A stretch of DNA of 28,205 nucleotides from the NCBI GenBank assembly GCA_050873765.1, contig JBNMJK010000034.1:1-28205 (forward strand). Reading direction: 5' to 3'. Shown piece by piece: positions 15,496 through 23,702 of the stretch. Under the pieces are notes generated by a model. The model had not been told where the DNA came from. It ran no database searches and saw only the letters and a list, made by a program, of their open reading frames with translations. The number at the start of each line of letters is the position of its first letter. Within the stretch, counting starts at the first letter, position 1. Origin of the DNA: Sodaliphilus sp050873765 (GTDB lineage: Bacteria > Bacteroidota > Bacteroidia > Bacteroidales > Muribaculaceae). The position numbers were made by a program, and so were the translations under genes.

Positions 15496-17151
15496 ATGAA
15501 ATGCAGTAAGCTACATCTATTCAGCGCACCCGACACAGCGGGAATAGCAGTGCCAGCGTGCCTCAACAGCCCCTTTGAATACACACCCCACCCACTCGCC
15601 AAATTGGCTGCGGAGCAGGTGAAGCGCTATGTGGCGCAGCACCCGCAGTGGAGCGAGGAACTGGAGCGCGGCAAAATGCTGGGCGTGCTGGTGGTGACCG
15701 ACAGCGAGGGCACTTTGGGCTTTTTAGCTGCCTATTCGGGAATATTGGCAGGAAGCAACCAACACCCCTATTTTGTGCCACCCATCTTCGACATGCTCAA
15801 GCCCAATGGCGAATTTAAAGCTGGCGAGGCGCAAATTTCTGCCATCAATGCCCAAATCAGCCAACTTCAAGCCTCATCCACGCTTGCCAAGGCGAAAAGG
15901 GAACTACTCCTGACCGAGGAGCAGAAAACAGCTGCCATCGCCTCCTTCAAGCAGCTGATGAGCGAAGCCAAGGCAAAAAGGGAGCAGCGACGCACACAAG
16001 GAGCGCTATCGCCACAGGAGCAGCAAGCGCTGATAGCTGAAAGCCAGTTTCAGAAAGCGGAATTGAAGCGGATTCGCACCCGGCACGACCACGCCATCGA
16101 GGAGAAAAAAACCAACGTAGAGAACTTCTGCCGTGAAATTGACACGCTCAAAGCCCAGCGTAAACACATGAGCGAAGCACTTCAACGCCGAATTTTCAGT
16201 TGGTTTGTGGTGCGCAACGCCCGTGGCGAGCAAAGCGATCTGGCAGAAGTGTTTGCCGCCTACTACCGTGCCAACCCCTCGCTGCAAGCATCGGCAGTGC
16301 CTCCGTCGGGAGCAGGAGAATGTTGTGCGCCAAAACTGCTCCAGTATGCGTTCACCCATCAGCTGAAGCCCCTCTGCATTGCAGAATTCTGGTGGGGAAA
16401 ATCACCGGCAAAAGAAGTGCGCCACCATGGCCACTATTATGGCGCCTGCCTGAACAAATGTCGTCCTATCCTGTGGTTCATGCTGCAAGGACTTCAAATG
16501 GAGCCGCGCCATCAGCATCACCACATCTCGCTGACCAGCGACATGGTCATCTACAGCGACCCCTGGTTTGTGGCAGCGAACAAGCCAGCCGGCATGCTCA
16601 CCGTGCCTGGCCGCCTGCACGACCATTCCCTCCAGACGCAGCTCTCGCAGGCTATGGGCACAACGCTGAAAGCCGTGCACCGGCTCGACATGGCCACTTC
16701 CGGAATTGTGGTGCTGGCCAAAACCGACAAGGCGCTCACCGCACTTCAAGCCGAGTTTGCCAACCGCAACATACAAAAGCGCTACATCGCCCTACTCGAT
16801 GGCATGGTAAATGGCAAATCGGGGGTTATCGACCTGTCCCTGAGGCCCGACATCAACGACCGACCACGGCAGATGGTGGACCAGGAGCATGGCAAACGCG
16901 CCATCACTCGCTACGAGGTGCTTGCCCACACACCCGACCACCGCACACGGGTGGCTTTCTACCCCCACACAGGGCGCACCCACCAACTGCGCGTGCACGC
17001 CAGCCACCACTTGGGGCTAAAGTGCCCCATCGTGGGCGATACGCTTTATGGCCACGCCAGTACACGCCTGATGCTCCATGCCCAGAGCATCACCTTCACC
17101 CATCCGTTTACCCATAAAAAAATCACGCTCAGCACGGATTGTCCGTTTTGA
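15496..17151 (+). CDS. RluA-family RNA pseudouridine synthase with N-terminal extension
   Basis: From the ATG at 15496 the product has 551 residues; the frame also allows a TTG seven codons earlier. The last 200 residues are a full RluA catalytic domain: VIYSDPWFVAANKPAGMLTV, the motif AVHRLDMATSGIVVLAKT (catalytic aspartate D398), RYIALLDG, and HTGRTHQLRVH with IVGDTLYG. The N-terminal 340 residues are unusual. They hold a charged helical stretch likely to be a coiled coil (residues about 110-235) and a cysteine/histidine-rich block at about 300-350 (GAGECCAPKLLQYAF, EFWWG, HHGHYYGACLNKCRPIL) that resembles an extension seen in some RluA relatives and could bind metal. The RNA target is unknown. 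A terminator for the next gene lies inside its 3' end. Confidence 0.9.
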   Translation: MKCSKLHLFSAPDTAGIAVPACLNSPFEYTPHPLAKLAAEQVKRYVAQHPQWSEELERGKMLGVLVVTDSEGTLGFLAAYSGILAGSNQHPYFVPPIFDMLKPNGEFKAGEAQISAINAQISQLQASSTLAKAKRELLLTEEQKTAAIASFKQLMSEAKAKREQRRTQGALSPQEQQALIAESQFQKAELKRIRTRHDHAIEEKKTNVENFCREIDTLKAQRKHMSEALQRRIFSWFVVRNARGEQSDLAEVFAAYYRANPSLQASAVPPSGAGECCAPKLLQYAFTHQLKPLCIAEFWWGKSPAKEVRHHGHYYGACLNKCRPILWFMLQGLQMEPRHQHHHISLTSDMVIYSDPWFVAANKPAGMLTVPGRLHDHSLQTQLSQAMGTTLKAVHRLDMATSGIVVLAKTDKALTALQAEFANRNIQKRYIALLDGMVNGKSGVIDLSLRPDINDRPRQMVDQEHGKRAITRYEVLAHTPDHRTRVAFYPHTGRTHQLRVHASHHLGLKCPIVGDTLYGHASTRLMLHAQSITFTHPFTHKKITLSTDCPF

Positions 17152-17156
17152 GCGTG
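17116..17156 (-). terminator. Terminator of the AI-2E gene, embedded in the RluA 3' end
   Basis: On the minus strand CACGCTC (17156-17150) pairs with GAGCGTG (17130-17124), and inside it ACGGA pairs with TCCGT around a three-base loop. The hairpin is followed by a T run (forward A run 17116-17122). It is 70 bases after the AI-2E stop, and it spans the last codons and stop of the convergent RluA-family gene. Confidence 0.75.
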
Positions 17157-17225
17157 CGTAAGCGTGATGAGTGCGCACTTCGGGCCATGTGTGGAAAACA
17201 AAACACCTTGCCCGTGCGCTAATAT

Positions 17226-18461
17226 TTACTTTTCCTGCTGCTTCTGCTTCATATCGTCTAGCTTTTCCTCCAGCATTTGATTCATGCGCTCATCAAGGCG
17301 CTTGTCCACCTTTTCATCAATCATTGCCTTCACCTTTGCGTCGTCGGGCTTAGCCTTCGCTTTCCCCGACGGGAATTTGGGCACATGAAGAATAAACTCA
17401 TTATAGTAAGATATCAGCAGCGAAGTGATGGGCAAAGCTATAATCAAGCCAATGAACCCCAGCACATAGCTCCAAATCGACAATGCCAGAAACACGATAG
17501 CGGGCCTCAACCCTATCTGCGAGCGCATGATAGTGGGAATGAGCACCAAGTCTTGAATGGCCTGGCAAATGCAGTAGGCGGCAATCGTCCACCCAAACAA
17601 AGGCCAGAGCGGCGCGCCCGTGGCCACCGACTGCACCACGCAGAGGAAGGCGGCAAAGGGTATCGACACCAGTTGCAGATAAGGCACCATATTCATCACA
17701 CCTATCGTCAAGCCAAACACAATGGCCATAGGCAGCCCTATAATCGAAAACTCAATGGCAAAAATGATGCCCACACACAGCGACACCAACGCCTGGCCGC
17801 GGAAGTAGCGGCTCATGGTGCCAGTCACGTCATCAAAGATGCGAAACACGGTGTGGCGATAGGCCTTTGGCACACAAGCCTTAAAGCCTTTGGCTATCAC
17901 ATCGTAGTCGAGCAGCACAAAAAACATGTAGAGCAGCGCTATAAGCCACGACGCCACCGCCAGCACAAACTGTATGGTGGATCCCACCACCGACACTGTG
18001 CCGCTCATCACATTCTTGAAAAACTCAAAAATCTGCTCTTTCGAGAACATAGCCTCCAGTTTCTCCGCATTCAAATACTCATTAATCAGCTGAAGAAGCC
18101 AGTCGGGGGTGGTAGAAGAGCTCACCTCGTGCTTAAGATACATACCCAGCATTTTGCCCATATTCACAAAGTCGTTGATGATGGAGGGAATCAAGAACCA
18201 GCCCACCAGAAACAGAAGCCCGAAGAACAGCACCATCGTGAGCAATGCCGGAAACATTCGCTTCTTCAGATGAAACTTCCGCATAAAAAAGCGCACCACC
18301 GGCTCAAGCATATAGGCCAGCAGGCACCCCACCACAAACGGCAGCAGTATGCCACTCAAGTAATTCACGAGATACACGCCGAGCGCTATGCTCGCGCAGG
18401 TCAAAACCAGCCGCACGGTGCGGTCGAGGTCATATTTTTTGCGTCCCACTGTATCAGTCAT
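17226..18461 (-). CDS. AI-2E family transporter
   Basis: The 411-residue protein (start at 18461; the upstream frame adds only a poor leader) is an AI-2E/PerM-type permease with about eight transmembrane helices. Two helices lie at about residues 20-60 (VRLVLTCASIALGVYLVNYL, LPFVVGCLLAYML), one near residue 70, and more in the second half, including IIFAIEFSIIGLPMAIVFGL, the family segment VPYLQLVSIPFAAFLCV, and LGFIGLIIALPITSLLI. A large soluble loop with amphipathic helices follows the third helix. The charged C-terminal tail (about 50 residues) looks coiled. Family members export autoinducer-2 or act as Na+/H+ antiporters; the substrate here is not known. Confidence 0.92.
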   Translation of the reverse strand: MTDTVGRKKYDLDRTVRLVLTCASIALGVYLVNYLSGILLPFVVGCLLAYMLEPVVRFFMRKFHLKKRMFPALLTMVLFFGLLFLVGWFLIPSIINDFVNMGKMLGMYLKHEVSSSTTPDWLLQLINEYLNAEKLEAMFSKEQIFEFFKNVMSGTVSVVGSTIQFVLAVASWLIALLYMFFVLLDYDVIAKGFKACVPKAYRHTVFRIFDDVTGTMSRYFRGQALVSLCVGIIFAIEFSIIGLPMAIVFGLTIGVMNMVPYLQLVSIPFAAFLCVVQSVATGAPLWPLFGWTIAAYCICQAIQDLVLIPTIMRSQIGLRPAIVFLALSIWSYVLGFIGLIIALPITSLLISYYNEFILHVPKFPSGKAKAKPDDAKVKAMIDEKVDKRLDERMNQMLEEKLDDMKQKQQEK

Positions 18462-18497
18462 TGTCAATATTGATTTAAAATGTTCGAGAGTTAGCCA

Positions 18498-18505
18498 CAA
18501 ATATA
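18498..18505 (-). promoter_or_regulatory. -7 box for the AI-2E family gene (divergent promoter region)
   Basis: The minus strand reads TATATTTG about 37 bases before the start at 18461. The plus-strand xpt -7 box is only 23 bases away, so the two promoters are back to back. Confidence 0.6.
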
Positions 18506-18528
18506 GTGCATTTTTAGCGATTATTGAT

Positions 18529-18536
18529 TAATTTTG
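18529..18536 (+). promoter_or_regulatory. -7 box for xpt
   Basis: TAATTTTG ends 17 bases before the xpt ATG at 18554. The short leader leaves no room for a purine riboswitch. Confidence 0.55.
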
Positions 18537-18553
18537 TAAAAACATTCATCGGC

Positions 18554-19126
18554 ATGAATAATTTCCCTACTCTCAAACAGCGTATTCTAAGCGAAGGCAA
18601 GTGCCTCGACGGAGGCATTCTCAAAGTTGACAGCTTCATCAACCACCAGATGGATCCCGACCTGATGATGGCCATCGGCAATGAGTTTGCCGCCCGCTTC
18701 AGCAATTGCCCCTACAATAAAATCGTGACCATCGAGGCAAGCGGCATCGCGCCAGCCATAGCGGTGGGCATGGCCACGCACCGCCCTGTGGTGTTTGTGA
18801 AAAAGAAAAAGCCGTCCACCATGCAGAACATGCTCTCCACCGTGGTCCACTCCTTCACTAAGGATACCGATGTCACCATCTGCGCCAGCCGGGAGTTTCT
18901 CCAGCCCACCGACCGCATCTTGGTGATCGACGACTTCTTGGCGAGGGGCAACACTGCACAGGGTATTATCGAGCTGGCGAAGCAGGCTGGCTGCAAAATA
19001 GAGGGTTTCGGCTTCGTGATTGAAAAAACTTTCCAAAACGGCAGGCAGCAACTCATAGCCGACGGCTACCGTGTGGAATCGCTGGCACAAATCACCTCAC
19101 TCGACCACAACACCATCACCTTTTAG
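18554..19126 (+). CDS. xpt: Xanthine phosphoribosyltransferase
   Basis: The 190-residue enzyme makes XMP from xanthine and PRPP in purine salvage. The start MNNFPTLKQRILSEGKCLDG matches the family; a frame upstream to 18524 is not supported. Family features are VDSFINHQMDP, VTIEASGIAPAIAVGMA, a lysine-rich loop FVKKKKPSTM, and the PRPP-binding motif ILVIDDFLARGNTA, followed by GFGFVIEKTFQNGR. Length and motifs are typical. The next gene, miaA, starts five bases after its stop, so the two are probably cotranscribed. Confidence 0.95.
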   Translation: MNNFPTLKQRILSEGKCLDGGILKVDSFINHQMDPDLMMAIGNEFAARFSNCPYNKIVTIEASGIAPAIAVGMATHRPVVFVKKKKPSTMQNMLSTVVHSFTKDTDVTICASREFLQPTDRILVIDDFLARGNTAQGIIELAKQAGCKIEGFGFVIEKTFQNGRQQLIADGYRVESLAQITSLDHNTITF

Positions 19127-19131
19127 CCCAC

Positions 19132-20031
19132 ATGCGCCCCACGCCCACACTCATCGTGATCACAGGACCCACCGGCATTGGAAAAACGTCGGTGGCCATC
19201 GGTGTGGCAAGGCAATTGGGCTGCGAGATTATCAACGCCGACTCCCGCCAAATCTACCGCCACATTCCCATCGGCACTGCCGCGCCCACCGCACAGGAGC
19301 AGGCACTGGTGAAGCATCATTTCGTGGGATTCAAGAATCTGGACGAATACTACAGCGCAGCGCAATTTGAAACCGATGTGATGCAGTTGCTGCCCTCCTT
19401 CTGGGCAAAAGGCCAGTATGCGGTGATGTGCGGCGGCAGCATGATGTATGTGGATGCCGTGTGCAAGGGCATCGACATCGTGCCCGATATCAGCGAGGAA
19501 GTGCGCGCCCAAGCCAAACGCCAATTCCAGGAGCAAGGGCTCGCCCCTCTCCTTTCGGAACTGGAGCAAGCCGACCCCGCCTACTTTGCCATCGTGGACA
19601 AGAAGAACCCAGTGCGGGTGATCCACGCCCTGGAAGTGTGCCGGCAAACGGGCCGCACCTACACCTCTTTCCGCACCGGCAAAAGGAAGACGAGGCCTTT
19701 TCGCATCATCAAGGTTGGGCTCAACATGGATCGAGCCGAACTTTTCCACCGCATCAACAGCCGGGTCGATGCCATGATGGAAGCCGGATTCGAGCAGGAA
19801 GCCAAAAGTGTGTACCACCTGCGCCACTACAATTCGCTCAACACGGTGGGGTTCAAGGAAATGTTTGCCTACTTCGATGGCAAAATGGACTATATCACCG
19901 CACGGGAGCGAATGAAGAAGAATACAAGGGTGTATGCAAAAAAGCAACTCACTTGGTACGCAAAAGACCCTGACATACAATGGTTTCAACCATCTGAGGC
20001 TATCGGAAAAATATTACAAATCATTAAATAA
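19132..20031 (+). CDS. miaA: tRNA dimethylallyltransferase
   Basis: This 299-residue protein adds a dimethylallyl group to A37 of tRNAs that read UNN codons. It begins MRPTPTLIVITGPTGIGKTS with a P-loop, followed by the family motif EIINADSRQIYRHIPIGTA and HHFVGFKNLDEYYSAAQFE. Then come YAVMCGGSMMYVDAV and ALEVCRQTGRTYTSFR. LRHYNSLNTVGFKEMFAYFDG and the final TRVYAKKQLTWYAKDPDIQWF close the protein. Length is slightly short but complete. It lies five bases after xpt. Confidence 0.95.
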   Translation: MRPTPTLIVITGPTGIGKTSVAIGVARQLGCEIINADSRQIYRHIPIGTAAPTAQEQALVKHHFVGFKNLDEYYSAAQFETDVMQLLPSFWAKGQYAVMCGGSMMYVDAVCKGIDIVPDISEEVRAQAKRQFQEQGLAPLLSELEQADPAYFAIVDKKNPVRVIHALEVCRQTGRTYTSFRTGKRKTRPFRIIKVGLNMDRAELFHRINSRVDAMMEAGFEQEAKSVYHLRHYNSLNTVGFKEMFAYFDGKMDYITARERMKKNTRVYAKKQLTWYAKDPDIQWFQPSEAIGKILQIIK

Positions 20032-20124
20032 TTCATATCATTCATTAAACCAATTCAGCAATCACTCGTCTATATCACCAAACAACACGAGATTGTAGAA
20101 CCACTAAAAATTCTATTCAGCATT

Positions 20125-20925
20125 ATGAAAGCAAATATGAAAACAATGGCAATGCTGGTATTCATGGCAGTGATGACCACCTCTTGTGGCATATTCAATG
20201 ATCCAAGCTACGACGATGTAGTAATGTATGGCACCCCTTACTACTACGAGGGCAACACCTATTACTATTACAACAACGTTTATTACATACCCTACGATTC
20301 CTACGGCACGATGAGCATGCGTCGCGCAAGTCTGCCAAAGCACTTCTACGACAATCCCAACCGCTACCGCAGCGGCTACAACAATGGTTACGACCGTGGA
20401 TACGACAGCGGATACGACCGTGGATACCGCGATGCCAACCGTAACAACCGTAACGACAACAGGCCCTACACCGGCAGTGGCCGCCGGCCAAACGGCAGCT
20501 ACAGTGGCAACACCAATAATGGCAGCAACGGCAGCAACTACGGCGGAAATAGCAATCGCCCAAACCGCAATAATGGCGGCAACTACACTGGCGGTAGCAG
20601 CAGCAATGGCAATCGCCCCAGCGGCAGCGGCAACTACACCGGCAGCGGTCGCCGGCCAAACGCCAATAGTGGCAATAGCGGCAGTGGCAACTACAGCGGA
20701 AACACGGGCAACAGCCGTCCTAACCACAACACGGGCACAAGCAGCAGTGGCAATAACCTCACTCCACGCAGCGCCACCGGGTCGCAAACGCATACCAGTG
20801 TGCCGGGTCGCGCCACAATGAGCACTGCTCCTGCACAAGCCACTCCAGCACAACGAGCCAACACAAGCACCAAGTCGGCATCTTCAAGCGGAGGCAGCAT
20901 CGATGTGTCGGGCGGCAGAAGATAA
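20125..20925 (+). CDS. Gly/Asn/Ser-rich low-complexity lipoprotein
   Basis: The 266-residue product has a lipoprotein signal (lipobox MTTSC, cysteine 21). A tyrosine-rich segment follows (YYYEGNTYYYYNNVYYIPYD), then YDRGYDSGYDRGYRD repeats. From about residue 105 a long disordered region rich in G, N, S, R and P carries repeated TGSGRRPN, NYTGSG and NYSGNTG motifs. The last 60 residues are rich in T, S, A and Q. Repeated units GSNGSNYGG-like are imperfect, so expansion by slippage is likely. No catalytic domain is seen. It could be a surface coat or extracellular matrix protein; that is a guess. Confidence 0.75.
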   Translation: MKANMKTMAMLVFMAVMTTSCGIFNDPSYDDVVMYGTPYYYEGNTYYYYNNVYYIPYDSYGTMSMRRASLPKHFYDNPNRYRSGYNNGYDRGYDSGYDRGYRDANRNNRNDNRPYTGSGRRPNGSYSGNTNNGSNGSNYGGNSNRPNRNNGGNYTGGSSSNGNRPSGSGNYTGSGRRPNANSGNSGSGNYSGNTGNSRPNHNTGTSSSGNNLTPRSATGSQTHTSVPGRATMSTAPAQATPAQRANTSTKSASSSGGSIDVSGGRR

Positions 20926-20966
20926 CCACACTCACGCTGGCCATATTTTCATATCACATATTTTTT

Positions 20967-21016
20967 GAGCGAGGAAGAGCGCAGAATCAAAAGCCGCTCG
21001 TCCTCGCTCCTTTTTT
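20967..21016 (+). terminator. Terminator of the low-complexity lipoprotein gene
   Basis: GAGCGAGGA (20967-20975) pairs with TCCTCGCTC (21001-21009), with a further AGCG/CGCT pairing inside, and is followed by TTTTTT at 21011-21016. A T run also precedes the stem. The T tract runs into the TTTG -33 box of the next gene. Confidence 0.85.
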
Positions 21017-21045
21017 GGGCGTTATCACCAATTGTTGTAACTTTG
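21014..21045 (+). promoter_or_regulatory. Promoter of the acyltransferase gene
   Basis: TTTG at 21014-21017 and TAACTTTG at 21038-21045 are 20 bp apart. The -7 box ends five bases before the ATG at 21051, so the mRNA should be almost leaderless. The -33 box uses the last bases of the preceding terminator T run. Confidence 0.75.
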
Positions 21046-21050
21046 TGGTA

Positions 21051-22085
21051 ATGATCAGCGATACACCACATAGCAAGGCTTCAGCGCATATCTTAAAAGG
21101 CATCGACGTGGCCAAATTCATCATGGCGCTGCTTGTGATGGAAATTCATCTGCAAGCCACCAGTGTGCTCCCCGCCGCCATTGGCGAGTGGTGCGTCAAG
21201 CCCTTGCTCACACTGCCAGTACCCACATTTTTCCTCATATCCTCCTTCCTGTTTTTCAAGAAGGTGCACAGTGCGCCACACCCATGGAGTGCGCTGGCAA
21301 ATTTTCTAAAGCGCCTTTTCCTGCTTTACGGCTTCTGGATTGTGGTCTGGGCCCCTTACGCCATAGCCAAGAAGCCATATTATTTTAGTGGCATCGAAGG
21401 CATCGGCTCTTTCCTCACCGACTTCTTTTTAGGGGCAGTGTTTGGCAACTCCTGGTTTTTCGGCGCGCTAATTGTGTGCACCACCATCATATTCCTGCTT
21501 AGCAGATGTGTTTCCGACAAAGTTTGGTGGATTTTCCCGGCCATCGTGTTCGCCTACTTCAGGCTCGTGCCCATCTTGCCGCCCGACGACATCGCACCCG
21601 TGGCATGGTATAGCCAACACATCATCAGCCCATACCTGTCGTTCCCCTACAATCTGTTTTGGATATCGATGGGCTACTATCTATCAAAGCCCAAACTCAT
21701 CGCATGGATCAAGCGCGCTGACACCCCATGGCGCTGGTCGTTCGCTATCCTATGTATTGCGGCATTGGATCTGGTCAACGTGAACGAGACCATTGGTTTC
21801 ACCTGCTCCATCATCATGCTGCCGCTTGCCGTGGCAACCACATTCACTGCATTCTACCATTGGCAGCCAAGCATCAGCAATTCAGTGTCAAAATGGCTGC
21901 GAAACTCCAGCATCATCATCTATGTGCTTCATGGCAATATTGAGAAAATATTCCGCATCTATCTCCACTTCGAGCATGGGCCACTGCTCTACATGCTGAT
22001 ATTGGTCATTTGCCTCTTCCTCGCCGCGCTCATCATCCACCTCAGCCAAAAGCGTGGCTTCCAATGGCTCCGCTGGGCTTACTAA
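21051..22085 (+). CDS. Acyltransferase 3 family membrane protein
   Basis: This 344-residue protein is an integral-membrane O-acyltransferase of the acyltransferase-3 (OafA/WecH-like) type. The start at 21051 (MISDTPHSKASAHILKG) sits immediately after a promoter; the upstream frame is not supported. The opening segment GIDVAKFIMALLVMEIHLQA carries the likely conserved histidine of the first helix. About ten hydrophobic helices follow, including VPTFFLISSFLFF, LLYGFWIVVWAPYAI, SWFFGALIVCTTIIFLLS and MLILVICLFLAALIIHL. Members acetylate surface glycans such as O-antigen or capsule; the acceptor here is unknown. Confidence 0.85.
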   Translation: MISDTPHSKASAHILKGIDVAKFIMALLVMEIHLQATSVLPAAIGEWCVKPLLTLPVPTFFLISSFLFFKKVHSAPHPWSALANFLKRLFLLYGFWIVVWAPYAIAKKPYYFSGIEGIGSFLTDFFLGAVFGNSWFFGALIVCTTIIFLLSRCVSDKVWWIFPAIVFAYFRLVPILPPDDIAPVAWYSQHIISPYLSFPYNLFWISMGYYLSKPKLIAWIKRADTPWRWSFAILCIAALDLVNVNETIGFTCSIIMLPLAVATTFTAFYHWQPSISNSVSKWLRNSSIIIYVLHGNIEKIFRIYLHFEHGPLLYMLILVICLFLAALIIHLSQKRGFQWLRWAY

Positions 22086-22293
22086 TCCCCCCAGCCACAC
22101 ACCCCCACTTTTTCGAATGAGCCTAACTTTATCTTTTTTTTTAAAAAAAACGCCAATTTATTTGGTAATATCACATTTTTGTACATACCTATGTGGAAAA
22201 CAGTTTAACATTCTATCTACTAAGCTACTAACTAAACCACCTAAAATAACAAATTACAATTTTATTTATATTAACTATTAAATTATCTGCAAA

Positions 22294-23565
22294 ATGAAAA
22301 AGTCACTCTACCACTATTTGCTCATCGGTCTGTTAGCGATGAGTGCGGCTCTTGCATCGTGCAGCAACAATGATGACGATGGCCCAAACGTAAAGAACGA
22401 GGAACCTGCGCAGTATAGCATCAAGCTGTCTGCCCCACAAAAGAGAGTGCTGGACCAGTCAAACGACTTTGCATTCAATGTGCTGAAAGCGGTGAATGAT
22501 GAGAATGTCAACGTGTTTGTGTCGCCCTATAGCCTGGGACAAGCGCTTGCCATGCTTGCCAATGGCGCCGAGGGTGCTACTTTTGAAGAGATAGCCGCTG
22601 TGCTGAAAATAGGCGATGAAACGTCGATTGACGACATCAACAGCTATTATGCCACGATGAACACTGCACTCACTGCCGACATCAAGTGCTCATCGAAAGT
22701 GGCAGTTGCCAACTCGCTCTGGATCAACAAGCAATTTGAAAACGGCATAAAAAGCAGCTATCAGAATGATATGCTCAAACACTATGGTGCCATGGTGGAA
22801 GCTCTCGACTTCAACGACGGCAAAACAATTGGCGCCATCAACGACTGGTCACGGAAGCAAACGGGTGGCTTAATCAACACAATCATCAACGAGCTGGATG
22901 GAACTGTGGAGAGAGCTATTTTATTAAACAGCTTATATTTCAAGGGACTATGGAACTATTTTCCGAAGAAGAACACTTACGATGACATTTTCCGAAACCA
23001 GTTCGACCGCAATGAAAAAGTGAAAATGATGAAATCAGACAAATGCTCGCTGAATGGCTTCATCACTGACGATGAACTGATGGCTGAGTTTGACTATGGC
23101 GGCAAGGCTTTCCAGATGCAGGTGATTATGCCTCGGAAAGTAAAAATCAACGATTATATTGCAAGGATGGACGGTGACAAATACGCTCAGCTGGTTTCCT
23201 ATCTGATGAAGAGCGAATCGCAAGTGGCAATGCCTAAATTCAAATGCGCCTACAGCTACAATTTAGTAGAGCCACTCAAAAAGATGGGTATAGAAAAAGT
23301 GTTCGTCAGCGGCCAACTTGGAAAAATTTCCACCAAGCCACTCTTCTTAACAGAAGTGATGCAAAACACCACTATTGAAGTGAACGAGGAGGGATCGATA
23401 GCCACCGCCACCACACGATTGAATGTCGGTGACGCAACCAACCCTGGCATCCTGCCCAAAGAGTTCATCATCGACCATCCTTTCATCTACTTGATTAGAG
23501 AGCGCCAAACTGGAGCAATTCTTTTTATCGGGAAGGTGCAAAGCATGGAGGGCATGCAGAAGTAA
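22294..23565 (+). CDS. Lipoprotein serpin (serine/cysteine protease inhibitor)
   Basis: The 423-residue protein has a lipoprotein signal (LASC, C23) and a full serpin fold: FVSPYSLGQALAMLANGAEGATFEEI, VANSLWIN, DWSRKQTGGLINTII, AILLNSLYFKGLWNYFP and, at the end, HPFIYLIRERQTGAILFIGKV. The reactive-loop hinge EEGSIATATT (residues 365-374) is rich in small residues, as inhibitory serpins require. Counting from P14 (S368) puts P1 near A381, which would suit elastase-like proteases, but the loop is about four residues longer than in alpha-1-antitrypsin, so P1 is uncertain. Bacteroidota lipoprotein serpins such as miropin inhibit host and bacterial proteases. The gene has no clear promoter in the 208-base upstream gap (22086-22293), which is otherwise an AT-rich stretch. 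Confidence 0.93.
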   Translation: MKKSLYHYLLIGLLAMSAALASCSNNDDDGPNVKNEEPAQYSIKLSAPQKRVLDQSNDFAFNVLKAVNDENVNVFVSPYSLGQALAMLANGAEGATFEEIAAVLKIGDETSIDDINSYYATMNTALTADIKCSSKVAVANSLWINKQFENGIKSSYQNDMLKHYGAMVEALDFNDGKTIGAINDWSRKQTGGLINTIINELDGTVERAILLNSLYFKGLWNYFPKKNTYDDIFRNQFDRNEKVKMMKSDKCSLNGFITDDELMAEFDYGGKAFQMQVIMPRKVKINDYIARMDGDKYAQLVSYLMKSESQVAMPKFKCAYSYNLVEPLKKMGIEKVFVSGQLGKISTKPLFLTEVMQNTTIEVNEEGSIATATTRLNVGDATNPGILPKEFIIDHPFIYLIRERQTGAILFIGKVQSMEGMQK

Positions 23566-23642
23566 TATCGACTCATACCCTACAAGCAGCACATAAAAAA
23601 GCGCTCGCTTCTAAACCAAGGGGATAGCCATAAAAAAAGAAC

Positions 23643-23688
23643 GAGGCTGTGTCGTAATTAAGGTTTTACGGCACAGCCTCTATTTTTT
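23643..23688. terminator. Bidirectional terminator between the serpin and NAGPA genes
   Basis: GAGGCTGTG...CGTAA (23643-23657) pairs with TTACGGCACAGCCTC (23666-23680), with one G-U pair. An A run precedes and a T run follows (23681-23688), so it can end transcripts in both directions: the serpin mRNA (plus) and the NAGPA mRNA (minus). Confidence 0.88.
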
Positions 23689-23702
23689 GGTTTCGGTAAT
23701 GA

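Noticed and set aside
16200..17117. 305-residue frame inside the RluA-family gene
   Set aside because: It is an alternative frame of the pseudouridine synthase coding region, rich in Pro, Arg and His, with no domain.
17277..18473. 398-residue open frame antisense to the AI-2E transporter gene
   Set aside because: It is a histidine- and glutamine-rich shadow of transmembrane codons, with no recognisable domain.
20113..20853. 246-residue valine/alanine-rich frame antisense to the low-complexity lipoprotein
   Set aside because: Both strands of the low-complexity DNA are open. The plus strand has a lipobox and is followed by a terminator, so the minus frame is a shadow.
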